Assembly (NCBI RefSeq): GCF_002272865.1
Contig: NZ_MLAP01000009.1
Span: 35,814 to 99,813, forward strand
Length of the DNA: 64,000 bases
From: Helicobacter sp. 12S02634-8
Lineage (GTDB): Bacteria > Campylobacterota > Campylobacteria > Campylobacterales > Helicobacteraceae
Direction of reading: 5' to 3'
The stretch's first letter is position 1, and each line of letters opens with the position of its first letter. Below the pieces are notes generated by a model. That model saw only the letters and a program-made list of their open reading frames with translations, ran no database searches and had not been told where the DNA came from. Below are positions 8,942 to 17,896 of this stretch, one piece after another. A program made the position numbers and the translations under genes.

Positions 8942-9694
8942 ATGTTGGCTGTTTCTGAGATATTTTATAGCTTGCAAGGTGAGGGTGAGTTTATCGGCAC
9001 TCCGAGTGTGTTTGTCCGATTGGGCGGGTGTAATTTGCGTTGTGAGGGCTTTGGAGTGAGGGGATCTTTGGGGTCAAGGGAGTTTATAGGCTGTGATAGT
9101 ATCTATGCAGCCCATTATGCCTTTGCCAAAGAGTGGCGCTCTTTTGAAACCTCTGCTTTATTGATTAAAGAGATCAAGTCTTTAGGCAAGCATTTATTTG
9201 ATATCATCATCACAGGTGGAGAGCCGAGCTTGCATTTTAGCAATCCCATCTTGCTCCAGACTATGGAGTATTTTTTGCAAAAGGGACATCGCATTTGTGT
9301 TGAGAGCAATGGCAGTGTGCCTTTTGTATTTGATAGTATTTTAAAGCAGCTATATTTTACCTTGAGCGTGAAGCTAAGCAATTCCGGTGAGCCCATCAGC
9401 AAACGTCTTAAAATCCCAGTGATCCAATCGATCATTGATAATGCTAAAAATGTCGTATTCAAGTTTGTCTTAAACGCGACAATGTGCCAAGAAGCAAAAG
9501 CCCTCCAAGAGATCAAAGCCTTGCTTGCAAGCTTGCGCCTTAAGGGCAATCAAATATTTTTAATGCCCCAAGGGACAACACCTCATGAGCTTGATACAAA
9601 TATCCAAGCCATCTATCCACTTTGTCTGCAAGAGGGCTTTTGCCTTTCTGATAGGCTGCATATACGCATATGGGGGGATAAAAGAGGCTTTTAA
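8942..9694 (+). CDS. queE: 7-carboxy-7-deazaguanine synthase QueE (radical SAM)
   Basis: Radical SAM enzyme for the queuosine precursor. The start region VSEIFYSLQGEGEFIGTPSV and the GGCNLRC motif are typical. The third cluster cysteine is displaced: after CNLRC, a stretch of about 16 residues precedes GCDS, instead of the compact form seen in many families. Helicobacter relatives appear to share this form. Downstream TGGEPSLH is the SAM-binding GGE block. ATG 8942 directly follows the queD stop; a GTG at 8939 is the alternative. Length 250 residues. Confidence 0.92.
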   Translation: MLAVSEIFYSLQGEGEFIGTPSVFVRLGGCNLRCEGFGVRGSLGSREFIGCDSIYAAHYAFAKEWRSFETSALLIKEIKSLGKHLFDIIITGGEPSLHFSNPILLQTMEYFLQKGHRICVESNGSVPFVFDSILKQLYFTLSVKLSNSGEPISKRLKIPVIQSIIDNAKNVVFKFVLNATMCQEAKALQEIKALLASLRLKGNQIFLMPQGTTPHELDTNIQAIYPLCLQEGFCLSDRLHIRIWGDKRGF

Positions 9695-9780
9695 TCTCTG
9701 GATAGATAAGGGGATAGAGCTAGGCGTATGACTCAAGAAAATCAAAGAAAATTAAAGAGAGCCAAAACGCAAGCTAGAGA

Positions 9781-11259
9781 TTAAAATAAAGGTGCATCCA
9801 TTTCTTGGGGCTTTGGCAGGTCTAAGAGCTTTAAGATTGTAGGAGCGATATGATTCAAGCCCCCATCACAGATATGTTCTACCCCTTTTGCCATCAAGAA
9901 ACAATACACATCGCCGATTGTATGATTGGTGAGTGTGTTGCCAGCATCATCTTTCATCTCCTCGCAGTTCCCGTGATCGCTTGTAATCAGCACAGCATAA
10001 TCAAGCTTTTGTGCAGCTTGGAGAATCTTGCCTAGTTCTGTATCGAGCGCTTCTATGGCCTTGATCGCTGCTTGCATATTGCCTGTATGCCCGACCATAT
10101 CGCCATTAGCAAAATTTACCACGATAAAGTCTGTCCCCATTTGCATGAACTCTATGACCACCTTGCCTACTTCTTGCGCGCTCATTTGTGGGCAAAGATC
10201 ATAGGTCTTGACTTTAGGGCTTGGGATCAGCACGCGGCTTTCATTGATAAAAGGCTCTTCTATGCCACCATTGAAGAAAAATGTCACATGCGCGTATTTT
10301 TCTGTTTCGGCTGTATGGGCTTGTGTGAGGTTTGCTTGGGCGATGACTTCAGCGAGCGTGTTTTGGACTTTTTCTTTAGGGAAAAGCACAGGAAGTGGGA
10401 ATGTATGGTCATAGCAAGTCATTGTAACGATTTGTAGTTTGCAATATTTAGTGCGTTTAAACCCCTCAAAATCAGGCTTAAAAAGGGCTTCAATGATTTC
10501 TCTGACGCGATCGCTCCTAAAATTCGTGCATAAAAATCCATCGCCATCTTCTGCGCCTTTATAACCATTAAAACTAGCTGGCAAGATAAATTCATCGGTG
10601 ATATTTTGTGCATACATCGATTCGATATAAGCTCCCACTTCTAGCTCGCTAGGGTTTGCCCCTCTTAGCATACTTTCATAAGCTAGCGCAATCCTCTCCC
10701 AGCGCTTATCTCTATCCATTGTATAAAATCGCCCAGCAATCGTAGCGATTTGGATATTTTCACAACAGATAGCAAGGACTTGCTCTAAATATTTGAGTGC
10801 GCTTTTAGGGAGGACATCTCGCCCATCAGTGATGAGATGGAGCCAGACCTTTTTGCCTTTAGAAGAAGCAAGTTTGGCAAGAGAGAGGAGATGGTCTAAA
10901 TGCGAATGCACCCCTCCATCGCTTGCAAGCCCGCATAAATGGATTGTATCAGAGCTTGTAAAGAGTTGTTGGAGTGCGGGATTGTTTTGGATTGTGTTGT
11001 CTTGGATCGATAGAGAGATTTTTACAAGGTCTTGATAGAGGATTCTGCCTGCTCCCATACACATATGTCCCACTTCAGAATTACCCATCTGCCCCTCAGG
11101 CAGCCCCACGCTCATGCCATAGGTTTTAATGAGAGAGTGGGGGAGGTGGGCAAACATCCAATCATAAGTGGGCTTTTTGGCGTGATAAAAGGCATTGTAT
11201 TGGGTTTTGGGGCTATGACCCACCCCATCAGTGATGATCAAAACTGATTTTTGTGCCAT
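9781..11259 (-). CDS. gpmI: 2,3-bisphosphoglycerate-independent phosphoglycerate mutase
   Basis: Interconverts 3- and 2-phosphoglycerate in glycolysis and gluconeogenesis. Visible family motifs include [11 protein letters not shown] at the N-terminus, [14 protein letters not shown] around the phosphorylated Ser (in NSEVGH), [37 protein letters not shown] and [12 protein letters not shown], which carry the two-Mn site ligands. ATG 11259 has AAAGGAAAG upstream; the frame opens at 11298, giving 13 extra residues that are probably not translated. Length 492 residues fits. The gene runs opposite to its neighbours. The 86 bases between queE and its stop show no clear element. Confidence 0.96.
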   Translation of the reverse strand: MAQKSVLIITDGVGHSPKTQYNAFYHAKKPTYDWMFAHLPHSLIKTYGMSVGLPEGQMGNSEVGHMCMGAGRILYQDLVKISLSIQDNTIQNNPALQQLFTSSDTIHLCGLASDGGVHSHLDHLLSLAKLASSKGKKVWLHLITDGRDVLPKSALKYLEQVLAICCENIQIATIAGRFYTMDRDKRWERIALAYESMLRGANPSELEVGAYIESMYAQNITDEFILPASFNGYKGAEDGDGFLCTNFRSDRVREIIEALFKPDFEGFKRTKYCKLQIVTMTCYDHTFPLPVLFPKEKVQNTLAEVIAQANLTQAHTAETEKYAHVTFFFNGGIEEPFINESRVLIPSPKVKTYDLCPQMSAQEVGKVVIEFMQMGTDFIVVNFANGDMVGHTGNMQAAIKAIEALDTELGKILQAAQKLDYAVLITSDHGNCEEMKDDAGNTLTNHTIGDVYCFLMAKGVEHICDGGLNHIAPTILKLLDLPKPQEMDAPLF

Positions 11260-11329
11260 TGTCTTTCCTTTGTTGCCTTGTTTGTTGGCATTGCTCACTT
11301 TTTGTGTCGTTATTGTAACTCAAAATTTT

Positions 11330-12022
11330 TTAAGGTTCGGGCATAATGAATATTTTTTCTTGTTTGCGTGGTGGTTGTGCGGGCGTGATTTTAGTGTTTT
11401 GGAGTTCTTTGATGGTCTTTTTGATTGTTTTATTTTTGTCTTCAAGCTCGATTTTTGTCGTGTTGTTATGGATTTTGGTATATTTGGGGATAAAACTGCG
11501 GAGCTTGAGGACATTGAGCTTGATGTCTTCATAATAGCTTTCAGCTAGTTTGTTGTTGTGCTTGTTTTTTTCCCAGCTAAAGCCTTTGTTATAGGATTTG
11601 ATCATATTTTTGTAGTTGCCATTGCGCGTTTTTTGCCAAAAGAGCAGATTGTCTAAAGCGACCTTAGAGGCAAATTCATTATCCCGCATTAAAAGCTCGC
11701 CCACGAGGTTGCGATTGAAACTAGTGTCTTTGTATTTGCTGTATTTTTTGATGACCCCAGGGATATGGGCGTGGTAGATTCCAGCGCTTGGATCAGAGAA
11801 ATTGACCATATACTCCCCCGCGCACGATTCCTTCCAAGCAATCGCTGCCATCGTATAGCCTAACCCCTTGGGTGCGCCATATTTATAAGCATATAAAATG
11901 ACCTTTTTTTGTTTATCGCTGAAATTTTTGGGATCGACACATTTGCCTGTGATCTGATGGAGAGGGAGCTCTGCATATATTGGAACCAAAAACATCAAGA
12001 TAATCAGGAATATTTTTAGCAA
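11330..12022 (-). CDS. Exported lysozyme-like (lytic transglycosylase-type) protein
   Basis: A 230-residue protein with a signal peptide (MLKIFLIILMFLVPIYA). Around residues 55-95 it has an SLT/lysozyme-like core: YTMAAIAWKESCAGEY followed by SDPSAGIYHAHIP, where the Glu of KES would be the catalytic acid. The C-terminal third is Lys/Asn-rich. H. pylori has a similar protein next to gpmI (HP0975 region), which supports orthology, but activity is inferred from the motif only. The start is TTG at 12022 with AAAGGGG upstream. It is divergent from glyS. Confidence 0.65.
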   Translation of the reverse strand: MLKIFLIILMFLVPIYAELPLHQITGKCVDPKNFSDKQKKVILYAYKYGAPKGLGYTMAAIAWKESCAGEYMVNFSDPSAGIYHAHIPGVIKKYSKYKDTSFNRNLVGELLMRDNEFASKVALDNLLFWQKTRNGNYKNMIKSYNKGFSWEKNKHNNKLAESYYEDIKLNVLKLRSFIPKYTKIHNNTTKIELEDKNKTIKKTIKELQNTKITPAQPPRKQEKIFIMPEP

Positions 12023-12088
12023 TCAACCCCTTTTTGGTATATGCATGACCTTGTCAATGGGATAAAACCTTTTTAAGTTCAAGGGGTA

Positions 12089-12094
12089 TATAAT
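12089..12094 (+). promoter_or_regulatory. Candidate -10 box upstream of glyS
   Basis: TATAAT inside GGGGTATATAATAC, 107 bases before the chosen glyS start and in the divergent gap between the lysozyme-like gene and glyS (12,023-12,200). Helicobacter housekeeping promoters depend mainly on a TATAAT -10 element, so this is a reasonable candidate. No convincing -35 is needed or seen. The leader between it and glyS contains two tiny ORFs (12106-12162 and 12163-12204). Confidence 0.45.
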
Positions 12095-12200
12095 ACAAAA
12101 AGATAATGAATAAACCTAATGTCCCAAAAATGGAGCTATCCAGACTGATAATAGAGGGATAAATGATAAAAATCCAGACAGATATGCCAAAGGAGTGTGT

Positions 12201-14252
12201 TTGAATACAGAAAAATTATTGATAGAAATCCTTGTTGAAGAACTCCCTGCAAAGCCCTTTCTCAAGGAGTTTGGCAATATAGCAGACAAGTGGCGCGCAG
12301 CGCTTAGGCCATATAATTTATCCAGCGAGCCTGAGATATTTTTTACCCCCAGACGCATTGTGGTATTTGACCGAGCATTTCCACTCACCACTGCAGCGCA
12401 TGAAGAAGAGTTGTTTGGCCCACCTGTGAGTATCGCTTATGTGGGTGGCGATCCTAAAAATCCTTTGAGTAAGGCAGGGGAGAGCTTTTGCAAAAAATGT
12501 GGCATAGAGGCTAGAGAGCTAGCACACACAACAAAAGAGGGCAAAGAAGTGCTGTATTTTTCTAAACATATCGCAGGGGTGCATACAGATACATTTTTGC
12601 CCTCTGTAGTGATGGGATTTTTAGAAAGTCTGCATTTTGGCAAGTCGATGCGATGGGGGAGTGTCAAAGAGAGCTTTATCCGTCCTATCAGAAATATCTG
12701 TATTCTCTTTGGCAAGCAAGATATTCTTATGCAAGCTTATGGCTTCCAAGCACAAAGAGCGACAAAAATCCACCCAGACAAGAGCTTTGAGTGGCAGAAA
12801 GTCGCTAGCGTGTCTGAGTATTTTGATACCTTAAAACAAGGCTGTGTGATCCTCTCTCAAGAAGAGCGCAGAGCAATGATTCTTTCACAAATCCAAGCTA
12901 TCGAGCAAAATAAAGGTATTTGTGTGGAGATTGATTCAGGGCTTTTAGAAGAAATCATCGCTATCACAGAATACCCCCGAGCCTTGTATGGTGAGTTTGA
13001 TGCAGAGTTTTTGGCACTCCCTGAAGAAGTCATCATCACTTCCATGCGAGAAAATCAACGTTATTTTGCACTCAAAAAAGGCAACGCCCTCCATAATGGC
13101 TTTGTTGTTGTGAGTAATTCGACTGCCCTTGATACGCAAAAGATTGTCTTAGGGAATCAAAAAGTTCTCAAAGCGCGTTTGGCCGATGCGATGTTTTTCT
13201 ATCGTAATGACCTAAAAAGCCCACTGAATTCAGATAGATTGTGCGAGGTGCGCTTTGTGGAGGGGTTGGGAAGCTTGGCTGATAAGGTCATGCGCGAGAA
13301 AAAGATTGCTCTATTTTTGCTAGAAAAATATAAAAATATCTTGCCTATACCCCTCTCAAAAGTGCAAGATATGATGGTGCATACTTTAGATATTGCTAAG
13401 GCCGATTTACTCAGTGAGATGGTGTATGAATTCCCCGAACTGCAGGGCTTGATGGGGTATTATTATGCCAAAGCACAAGGTGAAGCCCCTAGCATTGCTT
13501 TAGCGCTCAAAGAGCAATACCTCCCTACAGGCGAGGACTCTCCCTTGCCCTCTGAGCTATTTGGGGGCATTGTAGCCCTTGTTGGCAAGCTTGATAGTAT
13601 TTTTGCACTCTTTAGCATAGGCAAATCCCCCACAGGCTCTAAAGACCCCTTTGGTCTTCGGCGCGCTGCAGCAGGCGTGCTGAAGATTATTTTGCACTAT
13701 CAGCTCCCTTTGCGTTTGGATACAGATCTCAAAAGCGTTTTTGAATCTGTGGGCTATGCGTCATTTGATCTTGGTTTGTTGGAAGAATTTTTTCTTGAGC
13801 GCCTTTTGGGGATCGTGGGCTTGAATCCTTCGTTGTATCGGAGTGTTTTGGGAGCAGGAGAGCGAGATGTGTGCCAGATTGTATGCAAGTCTTTTGCTCT
13901 CAATCAATTTTTTGAAAACTCCAACAAAGAAGCATTTATCAGCACTTTTAAACGTTTGGCTAATATCACTAAAGATATCCAAACACTCCAGCCCATCTCT
14001 CCTAGCCTATTCAAGCAGCCCGAAGAAATCCAACTTTATGAAGCTTATAGCGCTATCAAACAAAGAGAATTTGCTAGTATCGATACACAGATCCAGACAT
14101 TATTTGCCCTCAAAGATCCTTTGGATATATTTTTCCAAAATGTGCTTGTCAATGACGCAGATACGGCCATCAGAGAGAATCGCAAAAATCTGATTTTTGG
14201 TATTTATCAGGAATTTTTGCAAATAGGGGACATCAAAGAGATTGCATTTTAG
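12201..14252 (+). CDS. glyS: Glycyl-tRNA synthetase beta subunit
   Basis: Beta subunit of the heterotetrameric bacterial GlyRS. Hallmarks are LLIEILVEELPAKPF at the start, FTPRRIVV, FGPPV, FGKSMRWG, ITEYPRALYGEF, LPEEVIITSMRENQRYF, GNQKVLKARLADAMFFY, IAKADLLSEMVYEFPELQG, KSPTGSKDPFGLRR and a C-terminus ending QIGDIKEIAF. TTG 12201 is preferred because AAAGGAG ends 4-6 bases before it; GTG 12195 would overlap that site. About 683 residues, normal for the family. In H. pylori glyS is likewise next to the czn efflux genes. Confidence 0.95.
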   Translation: MNTEKLLIEILVEELPAKPFLKEFGNIADKWRAALRPYNLSSEPEIFFTPRRIVVFDRAFPLTTAAHEEELFGPPVSIAYVGGDPKNPLSKAGESFCKKCGIEARELAHTTKEGKEVLYFSKHIAGVHTDTFLPSVVMGFLESLHFGKSMRWGSVKESFIRPIRNICILFGKQDILMQAYGFQAQRATKIHPDKSFEWQKVASVSEYFDTLKQGCVILSQEERRAMILSQIQAIEQNKGICVEIDSGLLEEIIAITEYPRALYGEFDAEFLALPEEVIITSMRENQRYFALKKGNALHNGFVVVSNSTALDTQKIVLGNQKVLKARLADAMFFYRNDLKSPLNSDRLCEVRFVEGLGSLADKVMREKKIALFLLEKYKNILPIPLSKVQDMMVHTLDIAKADLLSEMVYEFPELQGLMGYYYAKAQGEAPSIALALKEQYLPTGEDSPLPSELFGGIVALVGKLDSIFALFSIGKSPTGSKDPFGLRRAAAGVLKIILHYQLPLRLDTDLKSVFESVGYASFDLGLLEEFFLERLLGIVGLNPSLYRSVLGAGERDVCQIVCKSFALNQFFENSNKEAFISTFKRLANITKDIQTLQPISPSLFKQPEEIQLYEAYSAIKQREFASIDTQIQTLFALKDPLDIFFQNVLVNDADTAIRENRKNLIFGIYQEFLQIGDIKEIAF

Positions 14253-14270
14253 GGACAATGGATAGCAAAA

Positions 14271-15521
14271 ATGGCTTTTAAATTTGGCTTTTTTGCCCTT
14301 TTGGTGCTTTGTTTGGGGTGTTTGCAAGCAGAAAATGGGACAAAAGACTTCCAAGCACAAGCGGGATTTTTTAGCTCTTGGGGCTTGGGGCGTTATGGCA
14401 CAGACCCACTCAAAGGCGGATATAGCAATGTTTTTGGGACATTTTCTTGGCAGAGTCGGAGTTTTGGGGGTTTTGACTTTGGGGTGGGCGTGAGTGCATC
14501 GGGGCTTTTGTATCGGGTCAAAAGTCAAGATATCTATGCAGATATACGCACAAATCCCATTGGCATTGGCTTTCGTATCAATAACGATGAGGCCAAAGAC
14601 TTTCGATATACAAGCACGGGGTTTTTGCTCCATACGCTTTTTGCGCGGTATCAAAATCAATGGGGGAGCTTGCAAATGGGGCGATTCCCCCTTGAGCTTG
14701 CTTGGGTGGGTGATTATATCGAAGGTATCAAGGTCAGCATTGATAAATTTGAAGATTGGCATATCCAAGCAGGGTGGTTTGACAAGCAAGCTTATAGCGA
14801 TGCTGAAGAAAATGTCAATTTTGGCTATATCAAGCATTGGTATGAAGATTATGAGGGTTATGCGATCAAAAATAACTATTTTTTAGATATTGCATACAAC
14901 CATAGATGGTTGGATTTGAATTTGTATTATAATTATTTTGATACTTTGCTGGGGGTGCTGGGTATCAAGACAGATTGGTATTTTGCTTATCATCGCTTGC
15001 AGTTTGTGACGCATATGCATTATGCGTGGGTGGGGGCGAGTGCTCAAAGGAGTGATTTGTGTGCGTATTCTGATGCGCTCCAAGCAGGGCTTGCTTGCTA
15101 TGTGCCTGATAGTATGGGGCGTGTGATGGGGTATTTATGGCAACTCCAGCAGACTCTTAGCTATGAGGGATTTGAATTTGCTATCGGTTATTTGCAAAAT
15201 GACAAGAAAAATGCGACAAATAATTTGCCCATTTATGCTGATGATAACCCCTTAGAATACAATACCGTTGTCTATGGCGAGGGCGCAGCAACGATGTATG
15301 CTATCTTGAAGTTCCAATACGCTAGCAAGTATTTTGCAGCCCTCAAATATGGCTTGAGCGATTATGGCTATGATGGTGAGAGAAGTTCTCAATCCCAATT
15401 CAACGCCATTACAGGTATCGATTATAGGCGAGTGAAATTTTCTTTGGGCTATATCAATATCGATGACAAAAATGGCTATCGCAACAATATCACGAAGTTT
15501 TGGATAGGTTTTAAATTTTGA
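14271..15521 (+). CDS. Outer-membrane porin-like beta-barrel protein (OprD/Hof-like)
   Basis: A 416-residue exported protein: signal peptide KFGFFALLVLCLGCLQA, then many short alternating aromatic/polar strands (for example GFDFGVGVSASGLLY, LHTLFARYQNQWGSLQMGR, FEFAIGYLQND) and a C-terminus ending KFWIGFKF with a terminal Phe, the outer-membrane barrel signature. The pattern resembles OprD-type and Helicobacter Hof-family porins. It starts 18 bases after glyS and precedes cznC, so it might be co-transcribed with the metal-efflux genes, but its substrate cannot be read from sequence. Confidence 0.7.
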   Translation: MAFKFGFFALLVLCLGCLQAENGTKDFQAQAGFFSSWGLGRYGTDPLKGGYSNVFGTFSWQSRSFGGFDFGVGVSASGLLYRVKSQDIYADIRTNPIGIGFRINNDEAKDFRYTSTGFLLHTLFARYQNQWGSLQMGRFPLELAWVGDYIEGIKVSIDKFEDWHIQAGWFDKQAYSDAEENVNFGYIKHWYEDYEGYAIKNNYFLDIAYNHRWLDLNLYYNYFDTLLGVLGIKTDWYFAYHRLQFVTHMHYAWVGASAQRSDLCAYSDALQAGLACYVPDSMGRVMGYLWQLQQTLSYEGFEFAIGYLQNDKKNATNNLPIYADDNPLEYNTVVYGEGAATMYAILKFQYASKYFAALKYGLSDYGYDGERSSQSQFNAITGIDYRRVKFSLGYINIDDKNGYRNNITKFWIGFKF

Positions 15522-15587
15522 CAATAGATTGACACAAAGATAATGATTTTATTGTTTAATTGTTTTTTTAATTTTCTCGGAGTTGTG

Positions 15588-16844
15588 ATGATCGGATTGA
15601 GAGCGATTTTTATTTGGTGTTTGTTGTTGGTTTCTGCGTTTTCTTATGAGATGAGTCTTGCTGCATTTAGCAAAGCCATAGAAGCCAATTCGATTGCGCT
15701 CATCGGCAAAAAGGCTGAGTTTGCTAGCTTGCTTGAAGACCAGAGGTCTTTGATTGCTTGGGATTATCCTTATGTAGAAACAGATGTTTCTATGGCAAAA
15801 AATAACGCCAATAAAATGGCCCCTCAGACTACAGCCCTTTTAATGCTTATCCCCAAGCTCCCTTGGGTCAGCACAATGCTCTATCAAAGCCTCCATATCA
15901 AGACGATCCAATACAAAAAAAGCTATGAATTGAGTAAAAATCTTACTTTTATCGCAGCCAAACGGCTCTATCTCAACTACACAATCACCAAAGAAAAATA
16001 CGATATCTACACCCAAAGAGAAAACAACTACCTCTCTCAGCTCAATATCGCAAAACAAAAGGTCAATGCAGGTAGTATGTCGCAAAAAGACTATATCAAT
16101 TTCAAAAATTCTTATCTGGAATCGCGTCTGGCTAAAACGCAGGTTGCTTCTATGTTGATTGATTTAGAAAAGACATTAGACACGCTCATAGCCCGCACGA
16201 GCCCTGATGTTTTTGATACGCCTTTAGCGCCTGTGATGACACAAGATATTAAAGTTACAGGGCTTTCTTTTGGGTATGTGAAGATCGAAGATAGTGCCCT
16301 CAAGCAGATTTTAGACCATTCTCTTTATGTTGATATCATCGACTTGAGCGCTAAGGATTATCAGACCAATGCCAAACTAGCCAATCGCGACCGATTCAAT
16401 ACCTTAGAAATCGGCGCAGGAGTAGAAAATGTCAATGATGCGACAAATATTTCTTTGAAATTCCAGATCCCCTTGCCAGTTACGCCTAAAAATACCCACC
16501 TCAAAAGAAAATATATGGAACTCCAAAGTGGGGCTTTAGCACAAAGTGAAGTCATCAAGAGAAATATTCGTATCCAAACCCACTCTTATATCGACCAGCT
16601 CAAAAATAAGGAAAAATACATCGAAATACAAAAAGAAAATATCCAAAACAAAAAACATCTGATGGAAATGGGCAAAATCGCTTATGAATCCCAAAAAATA
16701 GGACTTTTTGAATATCTGATCTATCAAAATTCTTATATGGACGCACTCATTGCTTTAGCTGAAGCTAAACTTGATTATGTCAATACCACAGCCTTGCTAG
16801 AAGAAGCGCTCGGTCAGAGTCTAAATTCAGGAGAACATCAATGA
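15588..16844 (+). CDS. cznC: Outer-membrane factor of metal efflux system, CznC
   Basis: TolC/CzcC-like outer-membrane channel of a heavy-metal RND pump. The protein of 418 residues has a signal peptide (AIFIWCLLLVSAFSYEM), two long alpha-helical halves rich in Gln/Lys/Asn, and the C-terminal repeat-like helix ending LLEEALGQSLNS. ATG 15588 follows GGAG and gives a normal signal peptide; the frame opens upstream at 15543. Its stop overlaps cznB by four bases. The glyS-cznC-cznB-cznA order is the H. pylori order, where CznABC exports Cd, Zn and Ni. Confidence 0.85.
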   Translation: MIGLRAIFIWCLLLVSAFSYEMSLAAFSKAIEANSIALIGKKAEFASLLEDQRSLIAWDYPYVETDVSMAKNNANKMAPQTTALLMLIPKLPWVSTMLYQSLHIKTIQYKKSYELSKNLTFIAAKRLYLNYTITKEKYDIYTQRENNYLSQLNIAKQKVNAGSMSQKDYINFKNSYLESRLAKTQVASMLIDLEKTLDTLIARTSPDVFDTPLAPVMTQDIKVTGLSFGYVKIEDSALKQILDHSLYVDIIDLSAKDYQTNAKLANRDRFNTLEIGAGVENVNDATNISLKFQIPLPVTPKNTHLKRKYMELQSGALAQSEVIKRNIRIQTHSYIDQLKNKEKYIEIQKENIQNKKHLMEMGKIAYESQKIGLFEYLIYQNSYMDALIALAEAKLDYVNTTALLEEALGQSLNSGEHQ

Positions 16845-17896
16845 AAAAATGGTTGCTTATAGCCGTATTTGTCCCATTTTTATGGGGGTATGAACCCATC
16901 AAAATATCCCAAGCCCAGCTTGATGATTTGGGTATCACTCTCATTTCTGTCAATGAGGGCATAGAGAGTTTGGGATTGCCCTTTAATGCGTATATTGACT
17001 TTGATAACAAAAGCTCAACAACGCAAAGCTCTAGCTTTGATGCTATCGTTACAGCGCTTTATCGGCGAGAGGGCGAGAGTATCAAAGAGGGCGAGGCAAT
17101 TTGTGAGATCAGCTCTATTGACCTCAATAATCTCTATTTTGAACTCCAAAACACCCAAAACAAGCTCAAAGTTGCCAAAGATGTGACCCAAAAAGATCAA
17201 GAACTCTACAAAGCAGGTGTGATTTCTAAGCGCGAATACCAAACAAGCTATCTTGCTAGCCAAGAGATGGAGCTTAAAGTCAAGCAGATACAATCGACTT
17301 TCAAAGGATTTGGTATCGATCCCAAAGAGCCTAAGGGCAAATATGGCTTCCGTGTGGTCGCGCAAGATAGCGGTATTTTGTCTGTAGCGCCCAAAAATAC
17401 AGGAGAAAAAATCCCTGCCTTCACGACTTATATCCGTATCACCAAGAGCAAGGATTTATTAGGCAGGATAAAAATCCCCATCAGTATGTCAAAATACATC
17501 AAAAAGGGCTCAGAGGTCTTTGATGAAGAGGGCAAAAAAATTGGTGTGATCGAATCGATTTCTGTCGTGCTTGATAAGGCTTCAAATGCGATTTTAGCCA
17601 CTGCGCTGCTCCAGCACGGGAATTTTCGTGTTGGCGAGATGATTGATGTGTATATTGAGGGTATGAAACCACAAGATTCTATAGCAATCCCCTCCAATGC
17701 CCTCATCAAAAATGGCAAAGATTATTTGGTGTTTGTCCGCACACAAGAGGGATTTATGCCCACGCCTGTGCAAGTGATTGAAGAACGCGATAATCTATTT
17801 ATCATCAGCGACAAACAAATCAAACAAGGCGCTCAAATAGCCTCTGGCGCACTCATTGCCCTCAAAGGTATTATCAATAACATAGGTGAAGAATAA
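16841..17896 (+). CDS. cznB: Membrane-fusion protein of metal efflux system, CznB
   Basis: Periplasmic adaptor of the RND pump, 351 residues. A signal peptide (WLLIAVFVPFLWG), a lipoyl-like half around residues 60-95 (VTALYRREGESIKEGEAIC), a coiled-coil hairpin (about 95-150) and beta-barrel segments (GSEVFDEEGKKIGVI, then IPSNALIKNGKDYLVFVRT) are visible, which is the HlyD/CzcB domain order. AGGAG lies 6 bases before the ATG. It overlaps cznC by four bases and cznA by one base, so all three are translationally linked. Confidence 0.88.
   Translation: MKKWLLIAVFVPFLWGYEPIKISQAQLDDLGITLISVNEGIESLGLPFNAYIDFDNKSSTTQSSSFDAIVTALYRREGESIKEGEAICEISSIDLNNLYFELQNTQNKLKVAKDVTQKDQELYKAGVISKREYQTSYLASQEMELKVKQIQSTFKGFGIDPKEPKGKYGFRVVAQDSGILSVAPKNTGEKIPAFTTYIRITKSKDLLGRIKIPISMSKYIKKGSEVFDEEGKKIGVIESISVVLDKASNAILATALLQHGNFRVGEMIDVYIEGMKPQDSIAIPSNALIKNGKDYLVFVRTQEGFMPTPVQVIEERDNLFIISDKQIKQGAQIASGALIALKGIINNIGEE

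Noticed and set aside
12106..12204. Two tiny back-to-back ORFs (18 and 13 residues) in the glyS leader, the second ending across the glyS start codon
   Set aside because: A leader-peptide attenuator was considered, but there is no run of glycine codons and no clear alternative hairpins.
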